Source: Sipunculus nudus (Eukaryota; Annelida; Sipuncula; Golfingiida; Sipunculidae). Taken from it: a DNA stretch of 64,000 bases. A program made the translations under genes and the position numbers. The number at the start of each line of letters is the position of its first letter. Within the stretch, counting starts at the first letter, position 1. The notes beneath the pieces were generated by a model that was not told the origin of the DNA, ran no database searches, and saw nothing but the letters and a program-made list of their open reading frames with translations. The stretch covers positions 17,868,988 through 17,932,987 of the forward strand of contig CM049320.1 in the NCBI GenBank assembly GCA_026874595.1, in the 5' to 3' direction. Of the stretch, positions 34,701 through 46,129 are shown piece after piece.

Positions 34701-35315
34701 ATTGTAAAAGCTGCCAATGTTTTATATGCAAGTTTCCAACTTTAATTTTTTGCTGCAAGTTCTTACCATTTTATTTTGATATTCTTTGATTTTAACAATA
34801 GACTATAAATATGGTTAGCATTTTCAGTTAATTGTAAATATGAGTTTTTAATCGGTATACTTGTACATTTATAAAAATCATTTTAGCAAATTTCTTCGTA
34901 CCTCCTTAACATAGTTATAGTTTGCTACTTCGTTCAATTCAAGTCAGGATTTCAATTTGCAGTCGTACATTCCGGGGGGAAATTCCACATTTCAAATATC
35001 CCGGTAATTATTGTTTCCCTGCTTGTATGCTTTATAGGTTTCTGCCCCGACTCTCATTCTTAATAATGCTTTACTTGCTTTTATAAGTTGACTTAAAGTT
35101 GCTTCCTACCTTTACGCCTTTTGGATTGACAGCCGAATTCACGGCCACACAATGCAATGGAATGCTAGCAGGTACGAAGTAAGATCCATCACAGTCCTTC
35201 AGTGTGTCACATGAACACACCCTTGGGACATAACCAACGGGACAAGTTACCACGCTCTCATCCCCGTCATTTGAGCCACTTAGTGGACCTTCCACTAACA
35301 ATGTCGCTGCCGTTC
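31799..35315 (-). CDS. Secreted Cys-rich / CCP / PAN protein, copy C (5' exon not found)
   Basis: Minus-strand exons in order: 35315-35110, 34626-34496, 33598-33495, 32963-32778, 32049-31799. Phases are 1, 0, 2, 1, 1, all matching neighbours. The first three are the Cys-rich PCSK9-V-like region (TCPVGYVPRVCSC, DCDGSYF; CTEEREDNKEYIQ, GCPAGSSFVS; WMHVFRTDYM, ICSI, LQVHC). The fourth is a CCP domain (NYCGDPGDIPFG, CYPRFTIV, CQADGSWSEPPPVC; 186 bp). The last is PAN-like (GTWQMLAQGKLIK, CALICLMDSLCVGFTY, QHCFK) ending EYFE-stop; 251 bp. In the second Cys-rich exon one conserved Cys is Ser (FVSSALF for LVSCSVH in B). The signal-peptide exon should lie above 35315 but was not recognised. Coding exons look intact, so this is the best candidate for a working member. 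Confidence 0.75.
32778..32963 (-). CDS. CCP exon of copy C
   Basis: 186 bp, phase 1-1, acceptor CTACACAG and donor AAAG|GTAAAG. It is the same length as the copy A exon at 300-485. Confidence 0.8.
33104..33288. mobile_element. 185-bp pogo/Tigger-type MITE
   Basis: Terminal inverted repeats CAGTGAAACCTCGTTGTGTC and its near-complement (GACATAACGAGGTTTCACTG) are flanked by TA on both sides (33102-33103 and 33289-33290), the target duplication of Tc1/mariner/pogo transposons. The inside repeats GTCGAA many times. There is no coding capacity. It lies in the intron between the CCP exon and Cys-rich exon 3 of copy C. Confidence 0.9.
33289..33494. other. Intron of copy C
   Basis: AT-rich. Nothing else recognised. 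Confidence 0.4.
33495..33598 (-). CDS. Cys-rich exon 3 of copy C
   Basis: 104 bp, phase 2 in and phase 1 out (TTCCCAG acceptor, CAAG|GTACAT donor). It reads WMHVFRTDYMINDDICSI, then YQLQVHCQ. Confidence 0.75.
34496..34626 (-). CDS. Cys-rich exon 2 of copy C
   Basis: 131 bp, phase 0 in and phase 2 out (CT|GTAAGT). It is more GC-rich than its surroundings. It reads ASFTCTEEREDNKEYIQ and GCPAGSSFVSSALFS. Confidence 0.75.
35110..35315 (-). CDS. Cys-rich exon 1 of copy C
   Basis: 206 bp, phase 1 in and phase 0 out (AAG|GTAGGA). It reads LVEGPLSGSNDGDESVVTC, PVGYVPRVCSC, LKDCDGSYF, LHCVAVNSA and KGVK. Confidence 0.75.
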
Positions 35316-35799
35316 CTTGATATCACAGAAATGAAAACCTCTCAGTGTAATACATTAAAGACCTTCCACTGAAAATGTAAAATATTAATTCAAGATATGT
35401 AATAAAAGTGGACCATCATGTAAAAGAAAATGAGAACGAATCATTGAACATAACGTATGTATAAATATCTTTCCCGGAAGATGCAAACGGAAACAAAAAA
35501 CAAAATAAGCAGATAAAAACTTTTTCTTCAAGAATGAGAAAATTTATTCACTTTTCGAAAATATGTAATGGTCTCAATGTCTAAGCATTTGGAAGGCCGT
35601 CCATTACTACAAATCATACAACCAGTGATTTATAAGTATATTTATACGCGGGCAAGTATTTCTTAACAGTTAAAGCCAGAAACCTAATTAGGAACACTTA
35701 TTGGCAATAGGAGCACCAACAGAGAACCCTTTCAGTGCTGCGAGACAGTAACATCATTTTAGCTAACCCGCGTGAAAGCTCAAATATATTTGTATGATA
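35316..35799. other. Upstream of copy C
   Basis: I searched the minus strand for a signal-peptide exon and for the short exon equivalent to 20706-20763 and saw neither. Confidence 0.35.
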
Positions 35800-36222
35800 A
35801 TTAATTGCAAGAAACCAAAAGACGTAAGACCCAGTATTGTGTATGCATCCAGAGTTTGGATCCCGGCAAAATATCGCAGATAAATAAGCTTGAAGTCATT
35901 CAACGAAGGGCTGCTAGATTCGTCACAGGAAATTACCACAGAACTAGTAGTGTAACTGCCATACTGCAGTATCTTCAATGGCAATCTATAGAAAAGAGGC
36001 GAGGAACAGCTCAAATAATGATGATGAACCTTATTGTAAATAATCTTGTAATTATTCCGGCGACATTTCATTATAACAAGTGGTGCCATATATAATAACA
36101 AGAGTAAAGCATCTTTTTTTACGACAGTCCGTTTAAGGAATCAACTGCAAAACGTATTGGTGAAGGCTGACACCTTGGAAAAATTTAAAGCCCAGCTGTC
36201 CAAGACACCACAAGTAATCTAA
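35800..36222 (+). mobile_element. CR1/L2-type LINE fragment, 3' end of reverse transcriptase
   Basis: The sequence reads RPSIVYASRVWIPAKY, then after a frame change KLEVIQRRAARFVTGNYHRT and LQYLQWQSIEKRRG, then FFTTVRLRNQLQN and LEKFKAQLSKTP before a stop. These are the C-terminal blocks of CR1/L2-like reverse transcriptases. There are several frameshifts. An (AAG)n run follows at 36338-36366. Confidence 0.75.
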
Positions 36223-36337
36223 AGGAAGGTGATCTTGTTTTTAATTATTTCTAAGAAACAACCAAAACATTCAGCACTGTAACTATTAGTCATAAACCCA
36301 TCAAGGTGAGAAAATACCTGGTGGTATGCATGGTATA

Positions 36338-36366
36338 AGAAGAAGAAGAAGAAGAAGAAGAAGAAA
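36338..36366. repeat. (AAG)n microsatellite
   Basis: About nine AAG repeats downstream of the LINE fragment. Confidence 0.9.
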
Positions 36367-36710
36367 CGCATAATGCCGTTGTGTCGGCCTAGTAGTCCCG
36401 TGGGACAAGTAGTCCTTTTTCGTCGCATCAAAGTCCCTTGTGTATATAAGATCAAGACTAATAAGTGCCCAGTCTGACTTTCTTTTTATGAATATGGAAT
36501 TATGAATGCAAGGATGAGATATAAATTCAATCCTTTTGAAGATAACAAGGATTCTGTTAAAATTATCTTGCTTTTAATGAAATATTTAAAGGAAAATTAT
36601 TAATGGTATCTGCTTATTCGTGTATGGATGAACCAGAACAAATTATGAAAACATACGTGATAAGTATATACTTTCCGAATTAACTAGATTTAATTATTTT
36701 GATCACTTTT

Positions 36711-36712
<2 letters not shown>

Positions 36713-36758
<46 letters not shown>
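36713..36758. repeat. (TA)n microsatellite
   Basis: TA array just left of the first unit of the segmental duplication. Confidence 0.95.
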
Positions 36759-36762
<4 letters not shown>

Positions 36763-38863
36763 TAAATGATTAAATACCAGGTATGACATGATGTGATAAC
36801 ATTCCTTGGTATTACGTTTAAAACAGCCCTGAAAATCCTGACTGGTATAAATTTTCATATGAGACAAGCTACTTGTTCGGTGAAATGTTATTGACGGGCT
36901 TGTAAAAAAGCATCTAAATTATAATATTAAAGTAGCATTTCTGTTTTCATTTAACACATATGTGTATATGTGTGTCCTCACCTGTCATTTTGTCGTCAGT
37001 AAATATACAATACAAGTGTTCTTTGTGACACTCTCCACAAATGGAAGCAATCAGGTTTGAGATAACGCAACATAAAAAAAGTCGGTGACAATGTTTACCT
37101 CACGTGATATCATATCAAATCATGGATAATTAATGATGGAATGATAATACTATTACAGAACCAATTTACCTATTTCCAAGCAAATCATGGCATGGAAACC
37201 ATGGAGTGACCTGAACCACATCATCGACTGTTAAAGAGCAGTTCAATAGTTTTCAGTCGCCGACACAGGTAACACACAATAAACCAGTCCGGGACACAGC
37301 GCGTACAATGTCGTTAATGATACATCTACATACGGGTTTAAGGCTATCATGCATGACTAGCTGTATTATACCTCGGGTATAGCCATGTATTATACCCCCC
37401 CCTGTTAAGCATGTCAAACAGAATGATTAATGATGCGCTACACAAAGCTTCAACTCTTTGGGTAAATTCGATGGTTTAAAGGCATGTACAAAGCTGACCA
37501 AATCAGTTAGGTGTCAGATTTTACTACTTTCAGTAAACAAACAAGCAAAATGTTAAATAAGCTTTATTAGAAATTTGTATGGTAAACAGCTTACATTGTA
37601 TACTCTCCAGTCTATGTAAAATATCGGATAAAATGTATGAAAAAAGTCAACATTGCATGGCTTCGAAATTACCAGTGAACGGGATCGATTTTCAGTATTG
37701 CTCAGAACACCTGTCGTCTCTGCAATAAAATGCCAAATAAATTCAGATTTCAATATATACCTTTAACTTTGTTTTTTTTTTCAGAATGTTAATAAGTCAC
37801 ATTCGACGCCAATATCTCCATTATTTCCCTCCAGATGATTAAGTGCATTGAGAATAAAGTAATGTCATCTAAAAAATGCTCTCTAATACGATAACCAGAA
37901 AAGTATACCAGTAGGTATCAGCAACGTTACGACCCTTTATATAACGAGGTCCATGACCGCTGATGTTAAATCGAACAATATTGAACTTTATATTCTCTTC
38001 GTAAAGCAATTTTAGGCGTATCAGAAAAATAAACTGTGGTATCCAATTGTGTTTTGTATATACAGGTATCTACTTGCAAGTAGTTATTCTATACAATGAA
38101 ATTAATATCTGCCAGATTAAGATTATATATATATAGAATGACAGCAACAGACACAGTTGGTCTTCACAGAATATTAGAAATGTACTGGTAGGTAGCTTTT
38201 CTCTTCTCATGTTTTGTGATATGGTGCTCTCTGACAGGGGATGTATCATTTAATATTGGAGAAACATACGTGGGTGATTGTCATAAAATAAAGGCATATT
38301 TTCAGCCATTTTTGCACTATCTGGTTCCATTCATTGTGTAACGGGGTCGTTTATAAATTGGAAGAAGTCGTACAAATACAAGGAGACGCCCGGCGGTGTT
38401 TCCATGCTGTAATTACTACACTAATAAAGACAAATATAGTTGCAGTAGCGTGTTGTTACGGTCAACGGTAAAAGTGGTATCGCGTGGTTTATAGTACCCA
38501 AAGACATACGGAAAAATACATATTTACAACTGACAAATATATTAAGAAAACACTCGCATGTGTGTATTTTATGCATTAGAGCAATACTAAGACGTATGTG
38601 AAGTCGAGTTACGGAGAGAGCAATACGGAGAGAGCAATACGGAGAAAGCTATACAGACACATAATGTGGGGAGTTATGTTAAGCATACTCTCAATAGAAG
38701 AACATGGTTTGCAGACAAACGTTTTAAATGTGGTTGAAAATAAGAAAATGATAATTCATCTACAACAATAAAGTCAAATATAGTTGCAGTGGCGTGGTGA
38801 CACGGTCAACAGTAAGAGTGAAAGCCGTCTCCACGACAAGACTTCCCCCTTATACCTGCTCTT

Positions 38864-39399
38864 TTGTTATGTAAAATTAAACAGACAAAATCTGAAGGGG
38901 GAACTTTGGCCTTGAAAGAGCGAAAAAGATTAGGCAAATCCCTAAAAGGGAACTTTAGAAACAAACTAGACGAGTTCGATCGACCCGTTACATTGTATAA
39001 GGTATTTTCACCACTTAGAGTTTTTAATTCATCAAAATTTAAAAGTTGAATTCTCCACTAATTATGCAAAGTTTACCCATTGATTTTTTTCTTAATTTGG
39101 CTCAGTTATTTTCCTCTTACTCAAAATAGTAGCTACTTTTTATGAAAAAATACTGTGGCATTTGTCTTATCCAGGTAAAATGGAGAATTTTATTTACTCA
39201 CAGAAGGTCAACACAGGGGTCACTGCCTGAAGATATTTATAAGGCAAGGAAACATAAAGTATTAAAAAAATGGGCCTGTGGCCCGTGTGGTTCTGGTCCG
39301 GCGGAGTGTGGACATGGTTTATTTGGTTCCTGTAACAAATGGGTGACGGTTGACGATACCGAACACTGTGCCATATGGAGCTTGACTCAAGCTAAATGA
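38864..39399 (+). other. Open stretches within unit 1, not identified
   Basis: A basic stretch (EGGTLALKERKRLGKSLKG) at 38895-39000 and a Cys-containing one (WACGPCGSGPAECGHG) at 39265-39330. Unit 2 keeps only part of the second, without the frame. Probably remnants of a mobile element; not called as genes. Confidence 0.2.
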
Positions 39400-39681
39400 A
39401 TATCATGTTAGATGAATAATACAAATCTATTTGGTAGAATATTACACGTTTACAATTCGAAGTTTTCTAAGATACAGAGATATAGTGAGTGTCGGGCCCT
39501 TTTAACCACTTAAGTTTTGGATAATACCTGAAAAATACCTTTTATGATACCGCCTGATAAGAACTATCTAAAGAGATTACGATGTTGCTTTATAATGCAA
39601 GATTTATTCAACTAGGGATTCTCCAACGAGGGTTATTTACAGGAATTTGTTCTCATTATAAAATACCGCGTGATACCAGAG

Positions 39682-39702
39682 CCCCCCCCCCCCCCCCCCC
39701 CC
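39682..39702. repeat. Poly-C run, 21 bp
   Basis: Uninterrupted C-run; the complement could form a G-quadruplex. Confidence 0.9.
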
Positions 39703-39821
39703 GTCCAGGGAAACGATAGGATTAGTGCCAGTGGACTTGTGTAAGTGTAAGAATCTTAACATGGCGATAGGTTACTTTTTAAAAATATTAAAATCGGCAG
39801 AATTTATACTCGAATGGTTGT

Positions 39822-39911
39822 AAAGGTATGTGATGGATCTGAATCACTACGGCCGGTGTCGCCTCATCGGCTCATCAGGTAACTGAAGTTTAACTTTTGC
39901 GATATCGGGTT
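39822..39911 (-). repeat. Inverted repeat arm with hammerhead-like fold (left)
   Basis: The reverse complement of this segment matches 47104-47194 nearly base for base over about 90 bp. On the minus strand it contains CTGATGA, a 3-bp stem GCC/GGC with loop GATGA, then GACA and, after a short hairpin, TA|GTGATT. The GTGATT can pair with AGTTAC before CTGATGA, which is the layout of a type I hammerhead ribozyme. The core GAAA is GACA here. Confidence 0.6.
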
Positions 39912-39949
39912 TAATTATTTGATGGACCGCTTCAACTCCTCTGCGAGAA

Positions 39950-41240
39950 ACAACCCACTTCCATTACCAACAGAATACAAGCGACGGCTAAAGAAAAAGT
40001 CGAACTAGTCATCAAAAGAATGAGAAGACTTTTTTTCAAAAACAACGAAAGAGAATGCGACGGCAACCACGACAAAAATGTTTGGACACAAATCAAGGCA
40101 CACCCCACCGCAAATTAAGGAATCAATGCCCTTCGCGTCCGACCTCATTGAAATGGCGGGAAAAGTAGCATTCAGGCGAACCAACAATCAGAACTCAAAA
40201 ACGCCCTCAAAGAGATAACATTCAGTAAGAAAGCTATAGTCTTCGAAGAAAAAACACGATTTATCTACACAATAGAACCTTATCAATGCAAAAATGCACA
40301 AATTACTAAAAGACAATATCAAACGGAAATAAAAAAGTCGCCCACCAAGCCACCGTGAAGAACAACGATGAAATATTCGAGATAGCTTCAAAACTCAATA
40401 TATGATGACAAAATGTTACCCATGTCTGAAAGAAGGCTTTTATCACCTTCAAGGACCAAACGGAAAATTAAAAAAAAAATAAGTAGACTAATAAATCCCT
40501 GTATAAGTAGAGTAGGAATACTCAGCAAAGCTGTCTTGGGTCAGGTCAGATTAATCAAGCCGTACAATGTTCCGAATCAGTTAACATGTGTAAAGCAGGA
40601 GATCAGTAATAAACTGGTTTAGAGCCATACAAGATAAAGCACACGTTCATGGTCTATTACATTGTGAACGTCTACCCATCAATATTCCACCAATAGCTGG
40701 TATCGGCTTTACAGTGGTCGGGAAACTACACCAAATTTGAACCTCAAAGTTATCATTGACTCTAGAAATTTTCTCTTATTAGACAACGGCACCCCTGCCA
40801 AAAATAAATAAATAAATAAAATAAAACAAAAAAAAGAGAGGGCCCAGTACGTTCGATGTAACTATGGGGAGTTATGATGTTGTCGAGGTGTGTGACTATG
40901 TGGGTTTATACGCCCTGAGTATCATACGAAAAAAGTTCCCCATATGAACGTCGGCCTGAAAAAGACGACGGGCCTACTTCCTTTATATCAGTATCAGGCC
41001 CATAAGAGGACAGGATCAGACAAAAGCTCACTGACATTTTCACCACCATGAACCTAAAAGTCAAAGCAGAGACAAACCTGCAAACAGTCAACTAGCTGTA
41101 TGTTTCACCTGACCTTCAGTCTGGAAAATTCAGCCCGTACAGAAAGCCAAATGACTAATCCATGTTTATAAATACCAAATCAGACCATCCCCGGCTTTTC
41201 TACGAGACATCCCTGCCGCCATCAGCAATCAGCAATGGTA
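39950..41240 (+). mobile_element. Penelope-like retroelement fragment in unit 1
   Basis: Decayed frames give, in order, FSKKAIVFEEKTRFIYTIEP (Penelope ADKT-x-NIY type block), SRLINPCISRVGILSKAVLG (RLINP block), WFRAIQDKAH, and after an internal deletion DLQSGKFSPYRKP and FINTKSDHP (thumb block). There are many stops and frameshifts. It is the N-terminal and RT part; the corresponding C-terminal part is seen in unit 2. Confidence 0.75.
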
Positions 41241-41329
41241 TGTACCGTATGTGAAGGTACCCTGTCACTAATGTTACTATGTTGTAAAACGGACAGAAAA
41301 TAACTTTTTGTATTATTTTGTATTTTTAT

Positions 41330-42225
41330 TTTGACTTGTATTTTAAGAATTTAGTAACCTAATATCAGGATTCAAAAATATTTGCAAAGGACCCCTCTGG
41401 ATTATACAATAAAAGGTTTCCAAGAAAATTGTCAGGGTGCTTAAGATAACGCTTCTGTTCCGTAGCTCGCAAATTAGTTATCATAAGGGGCCTGGACAGT
41501 CGAGGGGTAAAACGCCCGGCCCTCTCCGCTGGCGACCTGGGTTCGATCTACGATCTGGCTATGAGAGTGGGTTGTAGTTGTCCGTCCAAGGCCGGTGGTT
41601 TTCTCCGGGTTCTCCGGTTTTCTCCATCCATACAGAGTACCGAACGCCATCATCTGAGCCATGAAGAGTGCCTTGATAAGTTTAATAACTTTTTGTACAA
41701 TCCATGTAAAATAAATAAGTTTATATATTAATATATCATGACCTAATTTCAGGTTTCCAAGGAGGTTTGCCAAGGGCCTTCCCGGATTTTATGTTAGAAG
41801 AGTCTAGGTGCTAATTAATACAATCTGTGCCCTGTCGGAATGTTCAGAATCATGCTTCTGGACAGAAGCTTGCACAATATAGGTCACCAATTTAATATAT
41901 ATGACCCAATTTAATGTTTCCACATACATTTGATATAACTTGTCCCATCGGACATTCAGGGCGCTCAGATGGTATCTAATTCCTATGTGCAGAATTTAGG
42001 TCACAGTTACCTTATATCACGTTTCCAAGAACATTTATCTAGGACCTCCCTAACATTATGTTAGAAGATCTTAGGCCCAATAGATACAATTTGTGCCCGT
42101 CTGACTGTCGGGGAGCTCAAAACTGTTGTTTTGGCCCGTAGATTGCAGAGTATAGATCACAATTTCCTAATCTCAGCTTCCCATGGATATTTGCCTGCAA
42201 CCTTTCTGTATTTTAGGTGTTCAGA
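41330..42225. repeat. Minisatellite of about 158 bp, unit 1
   Basis: Imperfect repeats sharing TTTCCAAGGACATTTG, CTAGGACCTCCC, GATACAATTTGTGCC and GCAGAATATAGGTCA. The array is interrupted by the SINE at 41485-41733. Same array as 46130-47060. Confidence 0.8.
41485..41733 (+). mobile_element. tRNA-derived SINE with target-site duplication
   Basis: It begins GGGGCCTGGACAGTCGAGGG (A-box-like), has B-box GGGTTCGATC, then TTTTCTCCGGGTTCTCCGGT and a tail ending TTGTACAATCCATGTAAAAT with AAATAAG. It is flanked by TATCAT at 41479-41484 and 41734-41739. The homologous position in unit 2 (near 46290) has a single TTATCATGAC and no insert. Confidence 0.85.
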
Positions 42226-42602
42226 GCACATTGTAAGTGAGAACAGTAAAATTCTGGTATATGATTTGAGATTTTTTTATTTGTGACGATAATTCTACTG
42301 AGATACTGGTAAACAATACCATTCTATTAACCAGAAGGAAATGTAAATTCTTAGCACAGCCAGTTTGAAGTTGATACATTTCAAGTAAAATCAGTAAAAC
42401 AGTAAAATAGGCAGAAATTACGGGCCGAGCATTTCGTCATGGCAGGGGATGATAATTGTAATCAATCCCCGTCCACTGAAACTTAAATATAAATAGTCAG
42501 TAGAATGGGAGACTTTTTTTCATTTCCTCCTTTGTGCTTGGCCATATGTTTTAACTTTTACATCGTTTTGATATATCAAATGTATTAAGTTTTACATATT
42601 TG

Positions 42603-42608
<6 letters not shown>

Positions 42609-42656
<48 letters not shown>
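42609..42656. repeat. (TA)n microsatellite
   Basis: TA array at the end of unit 1. Confidence 0.95.
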
Positions 42657-42659
<3 letters not shown>

Positions 42660-44959
42660 ACAGAGTAGATCTAGATACAGATCACTTGCCCGACAATACT
42701 ATTGTTGTGTAGTTACTGTTTTACTGTTAGAGTTGGCTTTGCGCGCAGCCGATCGTATCACGAGGGTTGAGAAAGGTGATACTTTTGCCGTGAATAGGGC
42801 CATATAAGGTGAAATGTTATTGACGGGCTTGTAAAAAAGGCATCTAAATTATAATATTAAATCAGGATTTCTGTCTTCTTTTTAAAATATATGTGTACAT
42901 ATGTGTCCTCACACAAGTCATTTAATTGTCAGTAAATATATAATAGCGGTGTACTTTGTGACACTCCACAAAAGGAAGGAATAAGGTTTGATATATACCG
43001 ACATAAATAAATTCGGTGGCAATGTTTAACTCACGTGGTATCATATCAAATCGTTGGATAATTAATGATGGAATGATGGATGACCATTAAACAACCAATT
43101 TACCTATTACCAAGCAGATTACGGCAAGGAAACCACAGAGTGATCCAAACCACATCATCGACTGTTTGAGAGCAGTTCAGTAGATTTCAGTCGCCGACAC
43201 AGGTAACACTGGTAACAAACAGGTAATCACTCCGAGATACAGCACATACAATGTTGTAAATGTTACATCTACATACAGCTTTATGGCTAACATGCATGAC
43301 TTGCTGAATTATACCCCGTGAATAGCTATAAATTATACCCCCCCCCCCCGTTAAGTATATCAAATGGAATGATTTATGGTGTGCTACACACAGCTTTAGC
43401 TCTGTCGGTAAATTGCATGACTTTAAGGCATGTACAAAGCTGACTAAATGAATAAATGTCAGATGTCTTTTCCCTCGATCAAAAACATGCGAAATGTAAA
43501 AAAAGCGACAGCTTTATTAGTAAATTGCATGGTTAACAGCTAACCTTGTTCACTCTCAAGCGTGTGTAAAATTTCGGATATAATGTATGATAAAAGTCAA
43601 CATTGCATGGCTTCGGAATTACCAGTGAATGGTATCGATTTTCAGTATTGCTCAGAACACCTGTCGTCTCTGCAATAAAATGCCAAATAAATTCAGTTTT
43701 AAATATCAACCTTTAACTTTTTTTTCCGAATGTTAATACGTCACATTCGACGCCAATATCTGCATTATTCCCCTCCAGATGATTAAGTGCATTAAGAATA
43801 AAGTAACATCGTCTAAAAAGGTTCTCTATTACTAAATACCAGAAAAGCTGTAGGTATCAACAACGTTACGACCCTTTATATAACGAGGTCCATGACCGCT
43901 GATGTTAAACTTTATATTCACCTTCGTTAAGCAATTTGAGGCGTATCAGAAAAATAAACTGTGTTATCCAGTTGTTTTTTGTATACATGTATATGTAATC
44001 TGCTTGCAAGTAGTTGTTCTGTACAATGAAATTAATATCTGCCAGATTAAGATTTTATATATAGCAAGGCAGCCACAGACACAGTTGGGTCTTCACAGAA
44101 TATTAGAGTTGTACTGGTAGGTAGCTTTTTTATTCTCATGCTTTGTGATATGGTGCTCTCTAATAGGGGATGTATCATTTATTATTAGTGAAACATACGT
44201 GCGTGATTGTTATAAAATAAAGGCATATTTCAGCACATTTTACACTTCAAATATGGTTCCATACATTGTGTAACGGGGTCGTATATAAGTTGGGAGGAGT
44301 CGTACACTGACAAGACGAAGCCCAGCGATGTTTGCATGCTTTTATATAGCTGACAAATATATTAAGAAAATGCATGCGTGTACTTTTTGCACGAAATCAT
44401 TACTGAGACGTATGTTCAGTCGAGTTAATCCGGTCCGTCGGAGTGTGGACCAATCCCAGAAACGATAAGTACGATGAATAGGCGGACAGGGTTTATTTGG
44501 TTCCTGTATACAATGAGTGTCGGTTAAGGCTACCTAACATTGTGCCATGGGGAGCTGGACTCAAGCTCATTGAATAACATTTTACACGAATAATAAAAAT
44601 ATATTTGATATTATGCTATAAATATTTTATTACATGTTTATAAATCGTCGATTTCTACGATACAGAGATATAGTGAGTGTCTAGAACTTTTATGTACTTA
44701 AGTTGCGGATAATATCTGATAAATACTCTACCTTTATGTCTTACATATGCTATTTAACTTTTGACCACTGAGCAGTGACCAGCCCGCAGGATCAATAAGG
44801 TGTCTCTGCAGGGAGAATCGTATTCGCGCATAAGTATAATAACCTAGTACTGGTTCCCTACTCGTGAAGATGATACTATTCGGATTGGAACCAACACCAA
44901 ATCGTATAACGTAGCAGATATAAAAAAATAACCTAATTTATCCATTAACTACCAGTTCT

Positions 44960-46010
44960 AACTATTTAAAGACCCTTAAATAAGTATCAGGCCCACAAGA
45001 GGACAGGATCAGGCAAAAGCACATTGACATTTTCACCACCATGAACCTAAATGTTAAAGCAGACACAAACCTTCAAACAGTAAACTAGCTATATGTTTCA
45101 CTAGACCTCCAATCTGGAAAATTCAGCCCGTACAGAAAGCCATACGACCCATCCATGTTTATAAATACCAAATCAGACCACACCCGGCTTTTATACGAGA
45201 CCACCCTGCGGCTATCAGCAAACACCTATCAGAACTTTCCCAAGAAGAGAAAACTTCCAGGCATGCATCAGAAGAATACAAAAAAAACACTCATTAATAG
45301 CGGATAAAGCAAAAATTCAAATACACCTCCCCAAAGGAAACTACCGGAAAACGCGAAAAAACGGAGCCAGAAATAATATTTGGATTAACCCGCCGTATAG
45401 TGCGACCATTTGGACAATTTTCGGCAAAATCTGTTTTTAAATTTGAAGCCAAACCTTATCCAATAAATTACATATTCCACAAAATTTTCAACAAAAACAA
45501 TCTGACAATTAGGTACAGTTGCATGAAGAACTTAAAATCAATAATCCAGACACACAATACCAGAATACTCTCTGAAAGGCAACAAAAAGAATCAATGCTA
45601 TGGCAAAGGCAATGCAACTGCCATGCCTATTCTGACAGCCCTTTTCAAAGGGAAATGCCTATCATCGTCCATTGTTTACTAAGCGAACTTGCACAACAAC
45701 GGTTCAGTTAACACATACATTGGTATTACCGGAGGCCCCTTAAATCAAAGGTATTACAACCATAACGAATCTTTCAAACACAGGGCCTATTCAAACGAAA
45801 CAGAGCGTGCAAAACATGTATGGACCATGCAAGACAACCAAAAAGTTTCTCTATCATCGGACTATAATCCAGCAGCCAAACATATATATTCATGACCGAA
45901 ATTGTTTACATCTGTCGCCATGGACCAAGAGCACCCAATACTGGGAAAAAAAACTTATAACAAGTGGCCCATGGGCCATGACACTCAGCTGAATTTGACC
46001 GGGTGCTCCT
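44960..46010 (+). mobile_element. Penelope-like retroelement fragment with GIY-YIG endonuclease remnant
   Basis: Plus-strand frames give DLQSGKFSPYRKP, FINTKSDHTRLL, then NYIFHKIFNKNNLTIRYSCM and IIQTHNTRIL (the connector typical of Penelope proteins). After stops come NTYIGITGGPLNQRYYNHNE and AKHVWTMQDNQK, the GIY-YIG nuclease start that identifies this group. Stops and frameshifts show it is dead. The downstream end is near 46010. Confidence 0.85.
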
Positions 46011-46129
46011 TTCGTTTATTTATGTTATATACCGTATGTGAAAATACCCAGTGACTAATAATACTATGTTGTAAAACGGACCTAAAATAACATTTTGTAT
46101 TTTTTTTTTGTATTTTGTATTTTGACATA

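Larger units (their letters stand above)
36880..42660. repeat. Segmental duplication, unit 1
   Basis: Direct tandem counterpart of 42810-48090. Matching landmarks in order: GAAATGTTATTGACGGGCTT (36882 / 42811); the ATTACCAGTGAA-ATCGATTTTCAGTATTG block (37670 / 43618); ACGACCCTTTATATAACGAG (37930 / 43869); GATACAGAGATATAGTGAGT (39472 / 44660); Penelope thumb segment (41100 / 45120); ACTATGTTGTAAAACGGAC (41277 / 46064); the 158-bp minisatellite; the AACAGTAAAATTCTGGTA block (42242 / 47644); terminal (TA)n. Each unit has private indels. Confidence 0.85.

Noticed and set aside
39142-39399. Cys-containing open frame as a gene
   Set aside because: The homologous segment in the second duplication unit lacks the frame, and no domain is recognisable.
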